Positions 1 through 12,075 are shown, counted from the stretch's first letter. The stretch is DNA of 64,000 bases from Panicum virgatum (GCF_016808335.1 NC_053146.1:31535495-31599494), one strand, 5' to 3'. Numbers and translations are program-made. Notes: generated by a model not told the origin, from the sequence alone.

Positions 1-1615
1 AGGAGATGGTTAGAGCTGGTCAAGGATTATGACCTGGAGATTCACTATCATCCGGGAAAGGCCAATGTTGTGGCAGACGCTCTTACCAGAAGAAGCTATA
101 TCAACATAGCCGTGGCTTTCTAGATGCCTCCAGAGTTATGCGAGGAGTTTGAGCAGTTGAGTCTGGGTTTCTTGCATCATACTTCGAGTGCAGCATTCGA
201 GGCAGAGCCCACTCTAGAGGCAGAGATCCGGCAGCATCAGAAGGAAGACGAGAAGCTGCACGAGATTCGTGAGTTGCTCAAGAAAGGCAAGGCTCCTCAT
301 TTTCAGAGAGGATGATCAGGGTACCTTGTGGTACAAGAACCGAATCTGTGTGCCAGATGTGAAGGATCTCAGGAAGTTTATCCTGAGTGAGGCTCATGAT
401 ACAGCGTACTATATTCATCCGGGCAGTACTAAGATGTACTATGATCTTAAGGAGCGTTTCTGGTGGCCCGGGATGAAGCGTTCAGTCGCTGAGTATGTGG
501 CCATCTGCAACACATGTCAGAGTGTGAAGGTAGAGCATCAGAGGCCAGCCAGTTTGTTGCAGCCGTTGAAGATTCCCGAGTGGAAATGGGAGGAGATCAC
601 GATGGATTTCATAGTGGGATTACCTCGTACACAGCAGGGGTACAACTCTATATGGGTAGTAGTGGACCGTTTGACGAATGTTGCTCACTTCATTCCGGTG
701 AACACTACTTACTCCGGTGCCAGACTTGCAGAGTTGTATATCTCCCGGATTGTCTGTTTGCATGGTGTGCCCAAGAAGATCATATCTGATAGAGGATCAC
801 AGTTCACTTCACGGTTCTGGGAGCAGCTCCATGATTTATTGGATACGAAGCTGCGCTTCAATACCGCCTATCATCCTTAGATAGATGGGCAGACAGAGAG
901 CACCAACCAAGTGTTGGAGGATATGCTGAGAGCTTGTGCTATTCAGTATGGTACCAGTTGGGATAAGTGCCTGTCATATGCTGAGTTTTCCTACAACAAC
1001 AGCTACTAGGCCAGTCTGAAGAAGTCCCCCTTTGAGGCATTGTATGACAGAAAGTGCAGGACTCCTCTTTATTGGGATCAGATTGGTGAGAAGCAGCTCT
1101 TTGGCCCTAACATTATAGAAGATGCAGAGCAGATGGTACAGACTGTGCGGGAAAATCTGAGGATTGCACAGACAAGGCAGAAGAGCTATGCAGATGGCAA
1201 ACGGAGGGACCTGACCTTCAAGGTGAACGATTATGTGTACTTGAAGGTGTCACCAATGCGGGGAATCCGCAGGTTTAATATAAAACGGAAATTAGCACCA
1301 AGGTACATTGGTCCATTCAGGGTGCTGGAGAGGAAAGGCGAAGTTGCTTATCGCCTAGAGTTGCCCACTGATCTCTCCGTCGTACATGATGTCTTCCATA
1401 TCTCTCAGCTGAGGAAATGTCTGCGAGTACCTGAGGAGCAGGCACCACTGGAAGGGTTAGGGGTGCAGGAAGATCTGACCTATACTGAGCATCCGGTAAA
1501 AAGATTCTGGAGACATCGGAGAGAGTTACCCGGAACAAGCGCATCAAGATGTGCCGGGTCCAGTGGAAGCATCACAGCGAAGCTGAGGCTACATGGGAGC
1601 GAGAAGATGAGCTGA
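1..1615 (+). pseudogene. Element A: 3' part of Ty3/gypsy chromovirus pol (RNase H end, integrase, chromodomain)
   Basis: The fragment begins inside the end of RNase H ([14 protein letters not shown] near 46-90). Integrase follows with a zinc-binding HHCC region (about 400-530, ending in CNTC), then the catalytic triad: D in MDFIVGLP (codon at 604), D in DRGSQF (788) and E in the QTES block (896). The GPY/F-type segment (APRYIGPF) is near 1295-1320. A chromodomain-like tail (W..H..EATWE) is near 1555-1600 and ends at a TGA near 1653. The frame is broken by TAG at 121 (end of RNase H), a 1-nt shift near 270-300, TAG at 878, TAG near 1007, and an apparent one-base gain in an A run near 1498. Several of the stops look like CAG to TAG changes. 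It is therefore a pseudogene. The chromodomain and the neighbouring LTR place it in the Tekay/Del group; lineage is inferred from motifs, not from a tree. Confidence 0.93.
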
Positions 1616-1677
1616 CGAAGACATATCCAGATCTCTTTGCTAGCCAGTCCAGCTGAATCTCGGGGATGAGATTCCAA

Positions 1678-1692
1678 TAAGGGGGTAGGGTT
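1678..1692 (+). promoter_or_regulatory. Element A polypurine tract
   Basis: A purine-rich run (AAGGGGGTAGGG) lies directly before the LTR start TGTAACAC at 1693. This is where the plus-strand primer of an LTR retrotransposon is expected. The same motif recurs in reverse at 23171 and 28834 next to related LTRs. Confidence 0.8.
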
Positions 1693-3943
1693 TGTAACAC
1701 TCCAATTTAAATTTCAGTATTTAATAATAAATTTATTTGGCTTTACTTAATTTTCTAAGGTTTATTATGATTAGTCTTGCATTTAATCTAATTTTGTTTC
1801 ACAAGGAATTAAAATTTTTCTAGGTTTAAACATGTTTGTGCATTCATGCTGGTGCATGGTTTTATTTTGGTTGAGTGCATAGGGTTTGAATTCAAATTTG
1901 AATTTGAATTCAAATTAGTTGAGTGTTGTTTGGAAGAGAAATAGGAGAAGAAAACCAGAAACCCAACCCAACAGCCCAAACCGCGGCCCACCTCTCTTTC
2001 CCCGGCCTGACCTCCCCACTCGCGCAGCCTAGTCGCTCGGCCCAGCCTTCTTTCCGCGCACGGCCCAGCAAGCCAGCGCCCACAGCCCAGCCGCTCCCCG
2101 CGTCGCTCGCTCGCTCCACCCGCTTCGCACACGCGCCCCGACTAATAGGGCGGGCCTGCCTGTCAGCCACGCTCCCCGCAGCTGCACGCTCGCCTGCGCC
2201 CCGCTCCTCTCCCTGCCGACGCTGGCCCACCGATCAGATCCGTCGTCCCCGCCGGGATCCCGCTCGGCAACGGCCCTCCCGTGATCACCGCGCTCCCCTC
2301 CTCTGCGTCCGAGACCTGCTCTGCCTCATGCCCCGCTCACTGCTCGTGGACCACCCGCGCCCTATCACGGCCTGCAGGCCCACACGCCAGTGCCGCCTTC
2401 TCCACCAGTCGCGTAGCATCGTTTCCGTGATCCTTGCCAGGATTCCGCCGCGCTCGCAATGGGCACGCACGCCCAGGATCCCGGGCCTCCTTTAATTGGC
2501 ACCGCAGCCCTCTCTGCGCCCTCATCTCGCCACACCGCCGCCGCCTCTGCACTCGAGGTCCACCTCCGCCACGCCATCGCCGGTGCAGAGTCTCTGCGCC
2601 GTGGTGCACTCACCGCGCCAGTGCTTCCCAGCCACCGCAACCCACCCCAGGAGCACCGCCTCGACGCCTGGAACCTTCCCGAGCCCTCTGCCCCGGCCGT
2701 AGAACCCCGTCTGCGCCAGAATTTGACCCGAGACCCGCCGCCGGTGAGTTGCTCCGTCGGTGCAATTTCACGCCGCTGGTGACGTTCAAGCCGCCCTGAC
2801 CCCCACAGCACTTTCGCTGGCCCATCCCAAGTCGATCCAAGGAGTCCAGGAGCTCGGAGATCCACCATCGCGTCTCCTCCTCGAGCTCCGCCCGAGCGCT
2901 GCCCGAACGCCGCCGCGCAACCTCATCGCCGGCCTCCCTGCGACGAACCTCCGACCGACCCAGTGCACGGTAAGCACCCCCAAGCCCCCACCGTCCTTTT
3001 GCGCTAGACGTTTTCGGTAGTGGCGCACCCTAGGGGCCTCGGCACCGCTTGCCGATGATGTCGCCACTGCGCACACCCGCCCCCTTCGCTGCGCACGTTG
3101 CTCCGAGCAGCCCCGAGCCCCGCTTAGAGCCCAGGTGGATCAGGCATGCCACGCTGACCATGCCCGACCCAAGAACGGGTCGAAACGATCCCCGGAGGGC
3201 CGGAAACGTCGTACTCCGGTGAGTTTTCACCGCGCGCCGCCATGGAGAATGGTCTCCGGCGAGCCCCGCCGCTGCCCCGCGCGCCCGCTTGTTCCTGGCC
3301 GCTTGATCTAAAATCGGCGTCCATGATTAGAACTAGAGCCCATCAGATCTGAGCCGCCGGATCGAGATTCAGTGGATCAGATCTAAACATACCCCTTCGG
3401 CCTGACTGTTTTGCTAAAGAGTCCCTGGCTTTTCTTGAAATCAACCTGCAGTCCATGTAGTTCAAAAGTATTTCCAGAAAGGGCCAGTTTTTAACGTTTA
3501 GACCCCTGCGCTTTTCCCTTTTTGAACCCGCAGTCCAGCCCGGTTGTTTTAGCGCTTTAGCCCTTGGATCTTTTCTGTTTTTACGTATAGGTCCCTGGTT
3601 TTTGCAGAAAACCCCTGGAAAGCCTGTTTTTCTTATAGTTTAGTCCCTGGATCTTGTTTTAAGCGTAGTTTTCACGTTCTAGCTCCGTTTTAGGTGTTCT
3701 TTATGTCCACGCGATCGTTGTAACACATAGAATAGTCTTAGCTTAGTTTTGTTTGCTGTTTTTATGTATTGTTGTACTGTTTCTTAGTGTTTGCTCTTGT
3801 TTGTGTGTATGTGTATGTGCAGGACTTGTTTTTGGTGTTGCGATCGTGAGTAGACGTTGATCCTTTGGAGGAGTACCAGTACCCGGAGCAGCCACCGTCT
3901 TCAGAGCAGTTTGAGCAGTAGGAGAACTTTGAGGAAGGAAAGT

Positions 3944-6900
3944 TGTAACACCTGGTTTATAAAAGAACATAAACCGAGCAATCATATACGTGCCAGGATC
4001 AAGTCACACGTATATACAACAGAATGAACAGTATATCATAGCACATATCACGTAAAAAGACATAATAAAGCGAATACAAATGTTATTTATTACATTAATG
4101 ACAAAATGTCTGATACAGCGGAAGCGAGGTACAAATACGATAAAAACTCTCCGAAGCCGAGCAGGGCGCCACAGGGACGTCAACTGGGAGATGAACGCCT
4201 AGAAGTCCTCGTAGTCCTGGTAGCGCTGGACGAACTCTCTCGTGTCGGCAGGAACTGAGCAGCAGTATCGTAGCCAAGAGGAAAAAGTAGAGAAGAGGCA
4301 AGAGTGAGTACACAACTTGTACTCAACAAGTATAACACAAACTATGAGGCTCTAAGGTTGGCTGACTCAACTGCATTAGCTTTTAAGTGTTGGCAAGATT
4401 TTATTAAAGCTATTTACTACGAGTTGATGAATTACCATTAACCCAGTTACATAGTAATTAATCAAGATTAAACATGTTACTACTGAGAACCAAACCAAAA
4501 CCAAGCCACCAAGGTAACCCCGAGAGGCACCCCCTCGTCGGAAGGGGCTAACCCCACTAATCAAAAGGAGGATCTGGGCCGCTCATAACCGTGAGCACGG
4601 CTAGTATACCAGTTTTACACTCTGCAGAGGTTGCACATCTTTACCCACAAGTCGTGAGCTACGCCAGTTGTTCATCACACTTCCTTAGGTGAGATGACTA
4701 GCGACTCACTACGAGGCCTTTACAAAGAATCTCGTTGGTAGGGAGTAACCGCGAGGGTGGATCGGCGACTATGGAGCAGGTCTAGTGGGCGTCAAGACAC
4801 GAAGCACAGACGAGGCCACTCAGTACGAGGGACATAGAAGCTTACCGCCCCTGCCCCGCAGGTAAGTTACTCCAAACCAAAAAGATCTAATTATTACGCC
4901 AAGTCTATCCCATTCTAGCCTTGTGGTAGCGCTGTTGTCCCAGGTTGTCGCTCTATGAACCGGTCCTTATGGAGAGTGGCCAACCAAGCACTAACCACCG
5001 TGCTGGCCCCCCTAAACCATGTTTCTACAAAAACCATATTTTAACGAGACGTGAGCCACCCAAGCAGGAAGCACAGAGGGCCACTCTCAGAATTAAATTC
5101 AAGTAAACCATTAATCAAATTAATTAAAAAGGACCAGAGTGTGTTATAGCGCGGCACCTAACTCAACTAACCAAAATGCAACCCAAAGGTACATATAAAG
5201 GATATAAAGTGGCTAGGAAATCCTTATAGGCATACAGTATTAAATGCAGTATGAAATTGTATTTAAAAGTGATAGGTTGTTCATGTTATACTTGCCTTCC
5301 TCGTACTGCTCTAGCTGCTACTCAAACTGCTCCGAAGACGGCTGCTCCTGGTACTGGTACTGGGGCTCCTCAGATAGATCAACGTCTACTCACGAACACA
5401 TGGCCAAAACAATGCACAATATAAACATACAAGCAAACACTAACAAAAACTAAGAAACAATACATCAATACATAAAAACAGCACATTAAACTAGTCTAAA
5501 ACTATTCTACGCATTACAACGATCGCGTGGACATAAAGAACGCCTAAAACGGAGCTAAAACGCATAATCTAGGCCAAAAACAAGTTTTAGGGGCTTATCT
5601 GCGATAAAAACTAAGTTCCAGGGGGTTTTCTGCAAAAACCGAGGGCCTAAATGTAATTAAACTATAGATCCAGGGTCTGACACATAAAACTACCAAGGGT
5701 GGACGGCGGGTTCAAATTTGGGAAAACTCAGGGTCTAAAACATAAAATAAAGGGCAGATTTGGAAATACTTTTCAACTGAGATGGACTGCGGGTTTATTC
5801 AAGGAAAACCCAGGGGTTCTTATGCTAAACTGACTATACTGACCACTTTCCTGGGAGTTGACTCGGGCTGGAAATGAATCTGGGCCGTCCGATGGGGATC
5901 GCGCGGCCCAGGAGGGACTTGGTGCGCGGGGTGGCGGCGCTGACAGCCGGAGTGCGGCTCCGCGGCGGCGAGCTCGCCGGAGCAAGCCAAAACGGCGCTC
6001 CCGTGCATGGTTTGGCCCGGGACTTGGCCTAGGAGCTCGAGAACGGCACGCGTGGTCCACCTGCGTGCTCAGGACGGGGGATTGGAGCTCGGGATGGCGT
6101 GCGCGGCGGTGGGGCGGGCCTCCGCGGTGGCGCCTGCCGTCATGCATGCGTGCGCGCTGTGCGGGGCTCGGGTCCGAGTGCTGGAGAGTCCGCGGCTGTG
6201 CGCAGAGCCAAGGGCAAACCCAGGCGGGTCCGAGCGTGGCTGTGCGGGGCTGAACAGCACGGCAGGGTGCTCGCCACGGCGAGGCATGGCGGCGCGGCGG
6301 CGAGAACGCCGTTGACCGGTGTCCAGCCACTGGAGTGGCTTGCGTGTCTAGGTAACGGGCGCATAAGATAGAGGGGGCGGGGTAGATGCTCACCGGGGTT
6401 TTGGTTCGGCCGGAGCTGTAGTGCAGAATGGGCGGCGGCGATGACCGGCGACAGCGCAAGATCGGTTTCGCGGAGGTTGTCGGTGCAGCGGTCCTCCTAG
6501 CGTCTGGATTCCACGGGTGGGTTCATGGTGTTCCTGCGAACGCGTCCAGAGGGTCAGAAGGGCTCTAAGATGGTCGGCGGCGAGCAATTGCTCGAAGAAC
6601 TGATCAACTGCGGCGGTGGGTCCGCAGTGAAATCCGGCGCGGCGAGGACCGAGAGCGGGAAAAGCGGACCTTGGGAGCTTCTTGAAGTCAAGGTGGAGCA
6701 GCTGCGTGGTTCTAGAAGGTCTAGAAGGCGGCGGGGTAGCACGGCCGCGGCGAAGCGGGGAACTCTGCCCCGGCGGAGCAAAGGGAGCGTGACGCAGTGG
6801 TGTGGTGGCGGCGGTGGTGTTGCGAGATGGGACGCAGGAGGCCGCGGGCGTCAATTAAAGGAGGCGGACGGGGTTTGGGCGTGCGTGCTCCCTGAAGGAA

Positions 6901-7695
6901 GGTCGGCGACGACCGCGGGCGCTTCGCAGTGAAAGTGGATCTCGAGCAACTGTTCTGCGTGATCTCGGCTCTGGTGTTGAAACTTCTAGAAGGCGGGACG
7001 GGGTGCGTGGAGGCTGGCCGGTGGGTCTGCAAGGTTGGAGCGGTCCACTGCGCAGCGGAGAAGCGGCGCGGACGAAGTGGAGCAGCGCGAGCGAGCGGGC
7101 GTCACGGCGGGGACGAAGGGCTTGGACGACGGGCCCGGGGCGCAGTGAGAGAGAGAGCGACGCGGGCTGCGGCGCGAAGCAGGCTGCGGTGGAGCGGGGG
7201 CGCGGTGGAGCGGGCCGCTCGGTGCGGACCGAGCGCGAACCGGGCCGAAGGAGCGGGCCGTGGCTGAGCGACGCGCTGGCACTGGGTTGGGCCACGGGGG
7301 AAAAACTGGGTCGCGGGCTGAGAGCTGGGCCGCGCGGGCCGTGCGGGGGAACTGGCTGGGCCAGAGTGCTGGGCCCATGCGAGAGAAGGAAAGGGCTGAC
7401 TGAGGTGGGTTTGGGTCCGGGTTAGGTTTTTTTCTATTTTCCATTCTCTTTTCTATTTCTACTTCAAACAAAGTTTGAATTCAAATCAAAATTTGAAATC
7501 AAACCACACTCAAAAATAATTAAAACTATGCACCAGCATGAATGCAACACCAAAATTTAAACCTATGATAAAAATTTAATTACTTAAGGAACAAAATTGA
7601 ATTAAATGCCAGTCTAGCACAATAAACCTTAGAAAAATTAAATAAAGCCAATTAAATCTATTGATAAATGCTGAAATTTAAATTAGGGTGTTACA
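3944..7695 (-). mobile_element. Solo LTR A2 (Tekay-type, reverse) nested in LTR A
   Basis: On the plus strand it reads TGTAACACCTGG... to ...TAGGGTGTTACA, 3752 bp, which is the reverse complement of the Tekay LTR. It is flanked by a perfect TSD, AAAGT, at 3939-3943 and 7696-7700. LTR A resumes exactly after the second AAAGT. No internal region is present, so this is a solo LTR left by LTR-LTR recombination. It inserted two bases after the end of conserved segment X in LTR A and in the opposite orientation to it. Confidence 0.95.
4199..5385 (-). pseudogene. Broken copy of the LTR-embedded X/Y spliced ORF (in A2)
   Basis: Segment X is 5296-5385 (90 nt) and segment Y is 4199-4254 (56 nt), separated by 1041 nt. 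The GC donor, the AG acceptor and the terminal TAG of the family are all present. Segment X carries two in-frame TAG codons where intact copies have CAG, so this copy cannot encode the peptide. See the copy in LTR B for the full description. Confidence 0.5.
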
Positions 7696-9019
7696 AAAGT
7701 ATAACATGAACACCACCTATCACTGTTAAATACAATTTCATACTACATTTTAATACTGTATGCCTATAAGGACTTTCCTAGCCACTTTATTACCTTCTAT
7801 ATATATATATATCCCTTGGGTTGCATTTTGGTTAGTTGTGCTAGGTGCTGCGCTCTCACATATGGTCCTTTTTAATTAAATTGTTAATGGTCTTATGCAA
7901 CTTAATTCTGAGTGTTACCCTCTGTGCTCTGTACTTGAGTGGTTTACGTCTCCTTAAAACATATTTTTCTAGAAACTTGGTTTAGGGGGCACGCACTGTG
8001 TTTTGTGCCAGCTACTCTCCATAAGGACCGTACATCATTAGAGCGACAACCTAGGACAACCGCGTAACCACAAGACTGGAATGGGACGGTCTTGGCTTAC
8101 TAATTAGGTCTTTTTGGTTTGGAGTAACTTACCTGTGGGGCAAGAGTGGTAAGCTTCAATGGTCCCTGCTCCTTCGGCTTGGTCTGTGCTCCGTTTCTTT
8201 GTACCCTCATGAGGTGGGCCCCATCATCGCTGATCCAACTCTTCGCGGTTACGCCTTACCAACGAGATTCTTTATAACGGCCTCGTAGTGTGTTTGCTAG
8301 TCATCTCACCTAAGGAAGTGTGATGAACAACTAGTGTAACTCATGACTTGTGGGTAAAGATGTGCAACCTCTGCAGAGTGTAAAACTGGTATACTAGCCA
8401 TGCTCACGGTCATGAGCGGCCCGGATCCTCCTTTAGATTAGTGGGGTTACCTTGGTGGTTTCGGTTTGGTTCTCAGTAGTTCATGATTAATTATGATTAA
8501 TTACTATGTAACTGGGTTTATGGTAAATCATCAACTTGTAGTAATTAGCTTTAATAAAATTTTGCCAAGACTTAAATGCTAATGCAGTTGAGTCAGCCAA
8601 CCTTAGAGCCTCATAGTTTGTGTTATACTTGTTGAGTACAAGTTGTGTACTCACACTTGCCTCCTCTACTCTTTTTCCTTTTGTTCTTTTTGGGATACTC
8701 TACTGCTGCTCAGTTCCTGCCGACGCGAGGGAGTTCACTCAGAGCTACCAGGAGTACGAGGACTTCTAGGTGGTCGTCCCCCAGTCGACGTCCCTGTGGC
8801 ACCCAGCTTCAATGAGAGTTTACGTATATGTTTTTACGCTTCCGCTGTATCAGACATTTTGTCATTAATGTAATAAATAACATTCGTACTCGCTTTATTA
8901 TATCTCTTTACGTGATATGTGCTGTGATATACTGTTCATTCTAGTGTATATATGTGTGACTTGATCCTGGCACGTATATGATTGCTCGGTGTATGTCCTT
9001 TTGTAAACCGGGTGTTACA

Positions 9020-9328
9020 ACAGTTGGCGTCCTCATTTGGCTTGCCGCAGATTGGGCTAGCCTGCACCATATTTATGAGGCTGGACTTCAGCTCAAAGTT
9101 CACATCCCCAACATAAACGTTGGGTCCAGTTGCCACATTGGTAGCTGAGGGGACGGAGAAGTCGCGAAGAGTCTTCTCAACCATGGGTTCAGTGATTGTT
9201 GATGGTGCTTGGGATGCTGGCTCGCTTGTCAACTGTGAGAGTGGAGGAGGGATGACGCGAGATCGGATCCTTCTCATGAGCTTCTTGGGATTTTCAACGA
9301 AGTTTGTCGGCAAGGAGAAACCAGACAT
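9020..9328 (-). pseudogene. Element L: N-terminal gag fragment, interrupted by element A
   Basis: Reading leftward from an ATG at 9326-9328 the frame stays open for about 100 codons, to the point where element A begins at 9019. The end, around GKPNEDAN, matches the conserved (P)NEDPNAHL start of the capsid region in plant Athila/Tat-type Gag proteins as I know them. The rest of gag must lie left of the window beyond element A. The ATG lies about 130 bp inside the PBS, a normal leader distance. Truncated by insertion, so not functional. Confidence 0.7.
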
Positions 9329-9457
9329 ACACTACCCTGTTTTCATCCAATCAGCTGAAAACAAAAAGATAAACACATTAGCCTGTATAAGCAGTAGCAA
9401 CCTCTTATTCATATTGCCAGGTTTATGTGCTTAGTAAAATATTTACAACTAGTGCCA

Positions 9458-9475
9458 TCCCTGGCAACGGCACCA
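9458..9475 (-). promoter_or_regulatory. Element L primer binding site (tRNA-Asp type)
   Basis: On the minus strand the sequence is TGGTGCCGTTGCCAGGGA. It differs at two positions from TGGCGCCGTTGCCGGGGA, the site complementary to the 3' end of plant tRNA-Asp that Athila-type elements use. It lies 8 bp inside the LTR end. Confidence 0.8.
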
Positions 9476-9483
9476 GAAATGCT

Positions 9484-11019
9484 TGTTGGCATTTCTTAGC
9501 GTAATCACTAGGAACGGGGGTGTTAAGCTCGTCACTAGCAATGGCGCCAGAAATGCTGGGTTGGTATGTCTTATCGTTCCGCATGCGCACGGATATACCG
9601 TTGTAGCATTTCACCCAAAAGTATTCAGGGTATCGTTATTTATATTTTCCCTTGGGATGGCGAGGTTGTGTAAAGATGTTTAATAGTTACATAACCATGA
9701 CATTATGAAATATGGTGCAGACTATTGATTATACAAGGGTAAATAATAAATAAAGGATAATCAGGGGTAATGTGACGCACACAGAACAGCAAACTCTCAT
9801 GAATAAAGAATAAACAAGCACACCTAAGGTTAGTGGGAGCATAGGCACATATCCTAATATAATATTCATGTCAGCAGATAAGTTATGTTAGCCACATGCT
9901 TAGAGCTGCAGGTGCCGGGAAATTAGGGACATCGAGGAGAATGACCCGCACTGGAGAACATACAGTCCCGTTTCATCTTTGCTTGAACTCCTACACGATA
10001 CCCGAACGTCGGGGAGTACGCTAACCGAGAAGCAGCTTCTCGGCGGACCGACAGGGCTGTCACCACCTGCGGTCTACCCTAGTCAAACCGTGGAGCACCG
10101 TCATATCTTAGGGATCCCGCATACCTGGGTACCATCCCCGTATATGAGGTCACTACCTTAGCACCCCAGGGCCCCCCACCGTTCAGATGGACAGGTAAGA
10201 TGCTAAGGTAAGCCCGAAAGCACAACGAACCGATATCCTTACCCAGATCATCTGGTCTGAGCAAACAACTAGTATAACTTGATATAGCACAGATCAAGGC
10301 TAAGCATGCTAAGAACATAGCAAGATAACAAGAACAAACTCAATATGAATAGCATAATGAAAGTCGGAATACAAAGCCATACCAGATGCCGAGGATTGCT
10401 CGCCGACCCCGAGGACGACTGGATTCGCTAAAGAGATGAAGTACTAGCCTAGCTCCACTACCCTAAGGAGTACAAGTCACCTAAGAGTGTGAGAGAGAGG
10501 CCTTCAAGTGGTGTGTGTGGTGAGTGGTATGAGAGGCCCCTTATATAACTTGTGGAGGTCGGTTCCCACCATCTTCATACATGGAAACATGCAAAACCGC
10601 CATCAGAAGGATAAGATCAGCCTTCCCGCCAAAATGCACCTAGACTGGTGCTCGTCTACGTTCGGCCGAACCCCTGGTTCGGCCGACCCCACCTTGCCGC
10701 CTCTGGCCATCGTCTTTCTGTGGTACACTGCCTGGTGGGCCCTGATGTTAGTACGTCGGTGCCGGGGCTTCGTTGGTCGGTTTCGTCTGGTTTGTGGGCC
10801 TCTTTTGCATGTGTTACGCAGGACGCGATCTTCTGCGACTTTGTCTGCGTATTATTTGTGTTTTCTTCTTATTCCAGACTTTTGCTCCTGAAAACATAAA
10901 TCTTCGAAAACAACTGTGGAGTTAGGTTAGTGATACAAATATGCGAGTAAGAGGTATGGTTTTCCTTCTTTTATGAGCATAGTTGACGATCATATTTCGC
11001 ACTTAACGACCGTCAACAC
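9484..11019 (-). mobile_element. Element L 5' LTR (Athila-like)
   Basis: The minus-strand LTR begins TGTTGACGGTCG at 11019 and ends AAATGCCAACA at 9484, 1536 bp. Its match over most of its length is LTR I (41899-43417), which fixes both ends. A PBS and a gag start follow, so this is the 5' LTR of a minus-strand element whose body extends left. The five bases outside the LTR at 11020-11024 are CCCTT; the partner TSD is not in the window. The LTR holds an internal PBS-like sequence near 9537-9556. Confidence 0.88.
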
Positions 11020-11638
11020 CCTTTTGCAAAGATTTGTTGTATTTGGGCCTTGCGCCATTTACTAGTTTTAATGCCATATTAACAGGAGCATCGTTGTTCC
11101 TGGTCCCACAATTACGCACTCTTATAGAAGCATGAAGTGCCACCCCCTTGCTTAATCATGGGTCCAGGGCGACCTTTAGATCTTTGTTGTCGTGAGTTTG
11201 AAACTGAGAGTCTTTTCTAGAGATGCGAAGCGCGACTCCCTTTTTTTATTCGAGGAGTTGGGACAATGATCCTCCACCTCATTTTGGCATGTCAATCGTG
11301 CATTTTATGTTCACGAAGCACCACCCCCTGCTCGATCGGGGATCTAGAACTTTGATTCCTGGATGACTTCGGCTTTATGGCTTAGAATTGTTCCATCATT
11401 CTTAGGGCGTTAGTCTTTGGCATTTCGCATGGGAGGACTTTGATTGTAGGATGCCTTTGGCTTTATAGCTTAGAGGGGTTCCATCCTTTCTAGGGTGATA
11501 GTCTTCGACATTTCACTCGAGAGGAATTCAATTTTAGGATTCCTTCGGCTTTACAGCTCAGAAGGGTACCATTCTTTATGATGTGAAGCCAAGGAGTGCT
11601 AGGCCACTCCGCCTCAGCAAGTGATAGAGCAATCCAAG
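11020..11638. repeat. Noncoding stretch with an 88-bp tandem repeat
   Basis: No coding potential is visible between LTR L and LTR G. From 11349 an 88-bp unit recurs at 11437 and, partly, at 11525. Each copy contains an aggatg/ttcggctttatgg/cttag-like core followed by a tccatcattc-like block. The stretch at 11120-11340 also holds two loosely related segments containing CCACCCCCT. This may be the untranslated part of an older element; I cannot assign it. Confidence 0.6.
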
Positions 11639-12055
11639 TGTCAGATCCGGGGTAACAGGACTACTTACGGGCGTAGAATATTTTAGAGTAAGGGATAGCG
11701 CATGGATGTACCTTACCTCTTTTCTAACTGCCCGAATAGGCATAGAACTAGTCGTAGTACTAGAAAACTACCCGACCCAGTTGAGGTAGGACTCCAACAG
11801 TACTCGGCTAGGACTTTCCATGTAAACCAGTCCCCCCAGAATATATAAGGGCGGGCAGGAACCCCCTCAAAAGATAACAACATTTAAGGCAATACAAGCA
11901 ACCACAAAGGACATAGGTTATTACGCACCTCGCAGCCCGAACCTGTCTAAATCCTTGTGTTCCTTGCACCATCGGGTTCTAGAGCTAGTCAATCACTTGC
12001 CTACAATCCTACTCTAAGGGTATCCCTGAGCAGGCTTGGCGGCTAAATACCGACA
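11639..12055 (+). mobile_element. Element G 5' LTR (Tat-like Ty3/gypsy)
   Basis: A 417-bp sequence begins TGTCAGATCCGGGG and ends AAATACCGACA. It is followed two bases later by a PBS-like sequence and then by a gag-like reading frame. A TATA-like ATATATAAGG lies near 11840. Only this LTR of G is present; G breaks off near 16,380 without a second one. Confidence 0.75.
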
Positions 12056-12057
12056 GC

Positions 12058-12075
12058 TGGCGCGCTAGGTAGGGG
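12058..12075 (+). promoter_or_regulatory. Element G primer binding site candidate
   Basis: TGGCGCGCTAGGTAGGGG lies two bases after the LTR end. TGGCGCGCC.GGTAGGGG-like sites are familiar in grass Tat-lineage elements. I do not assign the tRNA from memory. Confidence 0.65.

Larger units (their letters stand above)
3854..8769 (+). pseudogene. Broken copy of the LTR-embedded X/Y ORF (in LTR A, split by A2)
   Basis: Segment X is 3854-3937 (84 nt, two codons shorter than other copies and in frame). Segment Y is 8714-8769 (56 nt) and ends in the shared TAG. X contains an in-frame TAG, and its donor (GAAAGT instead of GCAAGT) is lost. The 3.75-kb A2 insertion lies in the intervening sequence. Confidence 0.45.
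1693..9019 (+). mobile_element. Element A 3' LTR (Tekay-type), split by nested solo LTR A2
   Basis: The LTR starts with TGTAACAC after the polypurine tract and ends with GGTGTTACA at 9019. It is interrupted by A2 at 3944-7695. With A2 and one TSD removed it is about 3.57 kb, close to the other LTRs of the family (3.59-3.69 kb). Its architecture is typical of the family here: an AT-rich start, a GC-rich stretch (about 1960-3330) with several GTGAGT/GTAAGC donor-like motifs, a T-rich stretch, then a conserved 3' third. The five bases after it (ACAGT, 9020-9024) are the expected TSD; the matching copy lies left of the window. A is inserted in the gag of element L. Confidence 0.9.

Noticed and set aside
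1923..3324. Long open frames on both strands in GC-rich LTR blocks (about 1923-3324, 5858-7471, 12510-13984, 21368-22947, 27046-28610, 38435-39367).
   Set aside because: They are open on several frames at once, Pro/Arg/Ala-rich without domains, and not conserved in frame between LTR copies. High GC with few stop codons explains them.
7797..7812. TA-rich run as a microsatellite of note, and the TC run near 46891-46911.
   Set aside because: Short, ordinary simple repeats within an LTR and an untranslated region.
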